DNA of 6,876 nucleotides, taken from NCBI GenBank assembly GCA_017935825.1, contig JAGBGW010000240.1, positions 1 to 6,876 of the forward strand. The letters run 5' to 3'. A model generated the notes under the pieces. It was not told where the DNA came from. It did not search any database and was given only the letters and a program-made list of their open reading frames with translations. Positions 4,552 through 6,876 of the stretch are shown in pieces (position 1 is the stretch's first letter; each line of letters opens with the position of its first letter). Source of the stretch: Clostridia bacterium (GTDB lineage Bacteria; Bacillota; Clostridia; Christensenellales; Maliibacteriaceae). A program made the position numbers and the translations under genes.

Positions 4552-6069
4552 TTATCGCTGGTCTGCGCCGCATTCCACGCAGAAGTTGTCGCTTCTTCGA
4601 AGCTTTGCACCGCAGTTGCGACAGAATTTTACGTTGGGGGCCCGTTTGGGAATTGCAGGCGCCTCTTCCCTCTGCGGCTCGGGTACAGGTGCAGGTTCGG
4701 GAATCTGCACAGGCTCTGCAATCGGCGCAGACTGTGCAAGACAAAGTCCGAATGCACCCAAGCGTGCTTCGATCTGATCGATGCTTTGGTCGTCGACACC
4801 CTTGCCCATCAGCTCCTCACGGGACAAGGCAACAAGCTGATCCACCATGGTGATCTCCAGTTTGAAAAGATGAGCAAACGGCATGATGCCCAGTTCCAAT
4901 TCCTCGATCTTTTCGGGACGGGCAGGGATTTCGGGCTCGGCAAGGGAAAGTCCATGGTCCTCCAGAACGTCTTCCAACTCATCCACAGCTTCAGGCGACA
5001 TGCCCTTTGCAATCAGTTCTTCACGGGTGGAAGATGCAATTTCCATCACGCGGCTGAGTCCTGCATCAAAGACCTGATCGAAGCGTTCCGCACTATGCCG
5101 TGCTTCGCTTTGCGGCGCAGGTGCCACAGGTGCAGGTTCTGCAGGTTTGGGAGCAGGCGCAGGTGCAGGTTCCACGGGCTTAGGCGCAGGGGCAGGTGCT
5201 ACAGGCGCGGCCGGCTTGACACCTTCCCTCTTCTTGGTCAGGGAAAGACCGTTGGCCTGCAGGCGCGCTTCGATTTCCGCAACCTGGGCTTCGGTAAATC
5301 CGTTGACCAGCAATGCCTCACGGCTGCATACGGTAAGCTCTGGCAACTGATCCACACCAAGGCGAAGGAGCATATTGTAGGTTTTGACGGAAAGATTCAG
5401 TTCCGCCACCGTGGTGATCGCCTTGGGGGCGGCAGGTTTGGGTGCAGGCTGTGCAACAACCTTGGGCGCAGGGGCACCTGCCATGACGGGTGCAACAAAA
5501 TTGCCCTTCATCATCTTGATATGGGGTGCGATGTCGGCGCAGACACGAAGACCCACGGTGTCGTCATTGACGATGGGCGTGGAGCAGAACACTTCGCCAT
5601 AATTTTGGTTGGTACCGTCCACGATCTTCACACCGCTTGCCGCCATAAAATCGCTGATTTTCTGCATCAGCTGATCATCCCAGCGGGTCAGGATTATTTC
5701 GCTGCCGTCAAGGAAGACCAGCTTGATGGCAATCTTCTTTTTGAACTTCTTGTTATGATAGGGATAGATCGCCTCGCGAAGCTCATGCAGACCATAGAAG
5801 CCATATGCCATCTTGCCCTCTTTGGCAGTGGTGACGATAGCAGCGGCAACTGCGCCGCCGATCAAGCCCAGACCATTGTTGGACTGCTCAAAGTGCTTGG
5901 CTTTATGGATAATGATATAGCGATCGGTCAAGGAAAATAAAATGCGGATGCGCGGCAGATTGGACGCGCCCACGATAACCTCCATTTCCTGATCGCTGTA
6001 GAAAAACTTACCGCAGTTAGGGCAGACCCTATCTTTCAGTTCTGCTGTTTTACACCAAAGACATGCCAT
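4552..6069 (-). CDS. double zinc-ribbon protein with three RNA polymerase alphaCTD-like modules
   Basis: I recognise the parts of this 505-residue protein but not a named function. In order: zinc ribbon 1 (Cys3, Cys6, Cys16, Cys19); a PH-like beta domain (about 27-150, with FSLTDRYIIIH) interrupted by a glycine/alanine-rich hydrophobic stretch GLGLIGGAVAAAIVTT (66-81); a Pro/Ala linker (194-216); alphaCTD-like module 1 (217-278), whose AELNLSVKTYNMLLRLGV and NGLSL match the C-terminal domain of RpoA; a Pro/Ala-rich linker (281-322); a degenerate module 2 (324-377, ending DHGLSLA); module 3 (385-445, IEELELGI...SIDQIEARLGAFGLCLA); an acidic Pro-rich linker (446-478); and zinc ribbon 2 (Cys483, Cys486, Cys497, Cys500). 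The RpoA residues that contact DNA are mostly replaced, so binding of proteins or a polymerase-mimicking role is plausible inference. AAAGGAG lies 7 bases before ATG 6069. It has its own promoter and terminator. No signal peptide is seen; 66-81 may be buried or membrane-associated. Confidence 0.85.
   Translation of the reverse strand: MACLWCKTAELKDRVCPNCGKFFYSDQEMEVIVGASNLPRIRILFSLTDRYIIIHKAKHFEQSNNGLGLIGGAVAAAIVTTAKEGKMAYGFYGLHELREAIYPYHNKKFKKKIAIKLVFLDGSEIILTRWDDQLMQKISDFMAASGVKIVDGTNQNYGEVFCSTPIVNDDTVGLRVCADIAPHIKMMKGNFVAPVMAGAPAPKVVAQPAPKPAAPKAITTVAELNLSVKTYNMLLRLGVDQLPELTVCSREALLVNGFTEAQVAEIEARLQANGLSLTKKREGVKPAAPVAPAPAPKPVEPAPAPAPKPAEPAPVAPAPQSEARHSAERFDQVFDAGLSRVMEIASSTREELIAKGMSPEAVDELEDVLEDHGLSLAEPEIPARPEKIEELELGIMPFAHLFKLEITMVDQLVALSREELMGKGVDDQSIDQIEARLGAFGLCLAQSAPIAEPVQIPEPAPVPEPQREEAPAIPKRAPNVKFCRNCGAKLRRSDNFCVECGADQR
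5113..5214. repeat. low-complexity DNA encoding the Pro/Ala linker
   Basis: The plus strand shows an irregular series of GCAGGTGCAGG- and GGCGCAGG-type units. On the minus strand they encode a PAPAPKP/EPAP-rich linker (residues 286-319) between alphaCTD-like modules 1 and 2. Such repeats change length easily by slippage, so linker length may vary between strains. Confidence 0.6.
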
Positions 6070-6108
6070 GGAGGTACTCCTTTATTCCGTACAAAGATTT
6101 CTTTTTCA

Positions 6109-6137
6109 AGCATAACACAGCTTTTTACCCGTTTCAA
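6109..6137 (-). promoter_or_regulatory. promoter of the triple-alphaCTD protein gene
   Basis: On the minus strand TTGAAA (6137-6132) and TATGCT (6114-6109) are separated by 17 bases. The -10 box is preceded by TG one base upstream (extended -10). It lies about 40 bases before ATG 6069. I see no clear terminator between the esterase stop and this promoter, so some read-through from the esterase gene is possible. Confidence 0.6.
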
Positions 6138-6156
6138 TCGTTATTGCCCTGCGTTT

Positions 6157-6876
6157 TTAAAGCATACGGCGCATATATTCGATTCTTCTTTGCAGTGTCT
6201 GCTTTGTGGTGGGCGCGTTTTGTGCAATGTCAAAGCCGTGCATGGTGCCCCGCGTTTCGTTCAGCTCCACGTCAATGCCTGCCCTTTGGAGCAATTCCGC
6301 ATACAAAATGCCGTCATCGTGGAGGCAGTCAAACTCCGCCGTCTCGATATAGGCAGGCGGCATGAAAGAGAAATCTTCCGCTTCCACCGGCGAATACCAG
6401 ATGTAATTTGCCGCATTTTTGTCCGCACACGTCATGGGTCCGATGCGGTCCGACAGCGTGGAATTCCACATGGGTGTGTCGGTGAACCGCCTGCAGGATT
6501 CGCTCTCATTTCGGGCATCCAGGAAGGGATACGGCAGCATCTGGAAGCAAAAGTGCACGGGATGCTTTCGCTCCTGCGCCATCAGGCACACGCCAACTGC
6601 CAGCGTGGAACCTGCACTGTCGCCGCCCACTGCCATGCGTTCGGTGTCGATCCGAAGTTCTTTTGCATGGTCGTACGCCCAGCACAGCGCGGCGTAGCAA
6701 TCCTCAAAAAACACGGGGTGAGGATGCTCGGGCGCCAGCCGATAGATGGGAAAGACCACGCGGCAGCCAGCTTCTTTTGCATAGCACACCGCGTTTTTAT
6801 AGTGATACCCTGCCGCCCCCAGCACGAAACCACCGCCATGGAAATACAGAAGGCAGGGTGCCTGTTCGGGGAGACC
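6157..6876 (-). CDS. alpha/beta-hydrolase esterase, hormone-sensitive-lipase family (5' end beyond window)
   Basis: The frame is open from base 6876 to a TAA at 6157, giving the last 239 residues of a serine esterase of the HSL (bacterial family IV, Abhydrolase_3) type, which hydrolyses short-chain carboxylic esters. In fragment numbering the oxyanion-hole motif HGGGF is at 13-17, the nucleophile elbow GGDSAGS at 84-90 (Ser87), the catalytic Asp probably Asp183 (EFDCLHDD) and the catalytic His is His213 (MHGF). YRLAPEHPHP (45-54) is also a family hallmark. Around 70-80 N-terminal residues, including the cap helices, would be missing compared with family members. A GTG at 6825 lies right after HGGG and cannot be the true start, because the oxyanion hole is upstream of it. 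No terminator is evident after the stop. The physiological substrate is unknown. Confidence 0.92.
   Translation of the reverse strand, partial: GLPEQAPCLLYFHGGGFVLGAAGYHYKNAVCYAKEAGCRVVFPIYRLAPEHPHPVFFEDCYAALCWAYDHAKELRIDTERMAVGGDSAGSTLAVGVCLMAQERKHPVHFCFQMLPYPFLDARNESESCRRFTDTPMWNSTLSDRIGPMTCADKNAANYIWYSPVEAEDFSFMPPAYIETAEFDCLHDDGILYAELLQRAGIDVELNETRGTMHGFDIAQNAPTTKQTLQRRIEYMRRML

Noticed and set aside
4411..5940. A 509-codon open frame on the plus strand opposite the triple-alphaCTD gene
   Set aside because: It is antisense to a gene with clear zinc ribbons and alphaCTD modules. It has no recognisable domains, its translation is rich in Cys/His/Arg low complexity, and it runs through a promoter and a terminator hairpin.
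6157..6825. GTG at 6825 as the start of the esterase
   Set aside because: The oxyanion-hole HGGG is encoded immediately upstream in the same open frame, so the real start must lie beyond the window edge.

Overview
The window looks like chromosomal DNA from a low-to-mid GC Gram-positive anaerobe, most likely a gut-type member of class Clostridia. This rests on AGGAGG-type ribosome binding sites, TTGAnn/TATAAT-type promoters, compact intrinsic terminators with T-tracts, and the gene families present (YjjU-type patatin, URO-D-fold methyltransferase-like protein, zinc-ribbon proteins). The genus cannot be fixed from the sequence. No rRNA, tRNA, CRISPR array, transposase or phage gene is visible, and no gap between genes exceeds 300 bases.

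Layout from left to right. (i) 1-1710, minus strand: a two-gene operon with its own promoter, a patatin-like phospholipase followed 10 bases later by a SpoU/TrmH-family RNA 2'-O-methyltransferase that runs off the left edge. (ii) 1763-3315: a classical short-chain dehydrogenase/reductase (minus strand) with a strong terminator, divergent from a TetR-family regulator (plus strand). The shared intergenic region carries a good plus-strand promoter and two palindromes that could be operators. (iii) 3265-4470: a bidirectional terminator, a roughly 100-base cluster of small hairpins, and a URO-D-superfamily protein (minus strand). That protein keeps the His-X-Cys...Cys zinc site of methyl-transferring members and lacks the HemE signature. 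(iv) 4505-6137: a 505-residue protein with an unusual architecture: zinc ribbon, PH-like domain, three modules resembling the C-terminal domain of the RNA polymerase alpha subunit (alphaCTD) joined by Pro/Ala-rich linkers, and a second zinc ribbon. (v) 6157-6876: the C-terminal part of a hormone-sensitive-lipase-type esterase whose 5' end lies beyond the right edge.

The genes do not form one pathway. The TetR/SDR pair is the clearest regulatory unit, and the TetR product may also act on the convergent URO-D-like gene. The item most likely to be undescribed is the triple-alphaCTD, double-zinc-ribbon protein at 4552-6069. Its modules keep the alphaCTD scaffold but have lost most of the residues used to contact DNA, which suggests a multivalent protein-binding or RNA-polymerase-mimicking scaffold. 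That role is inference.
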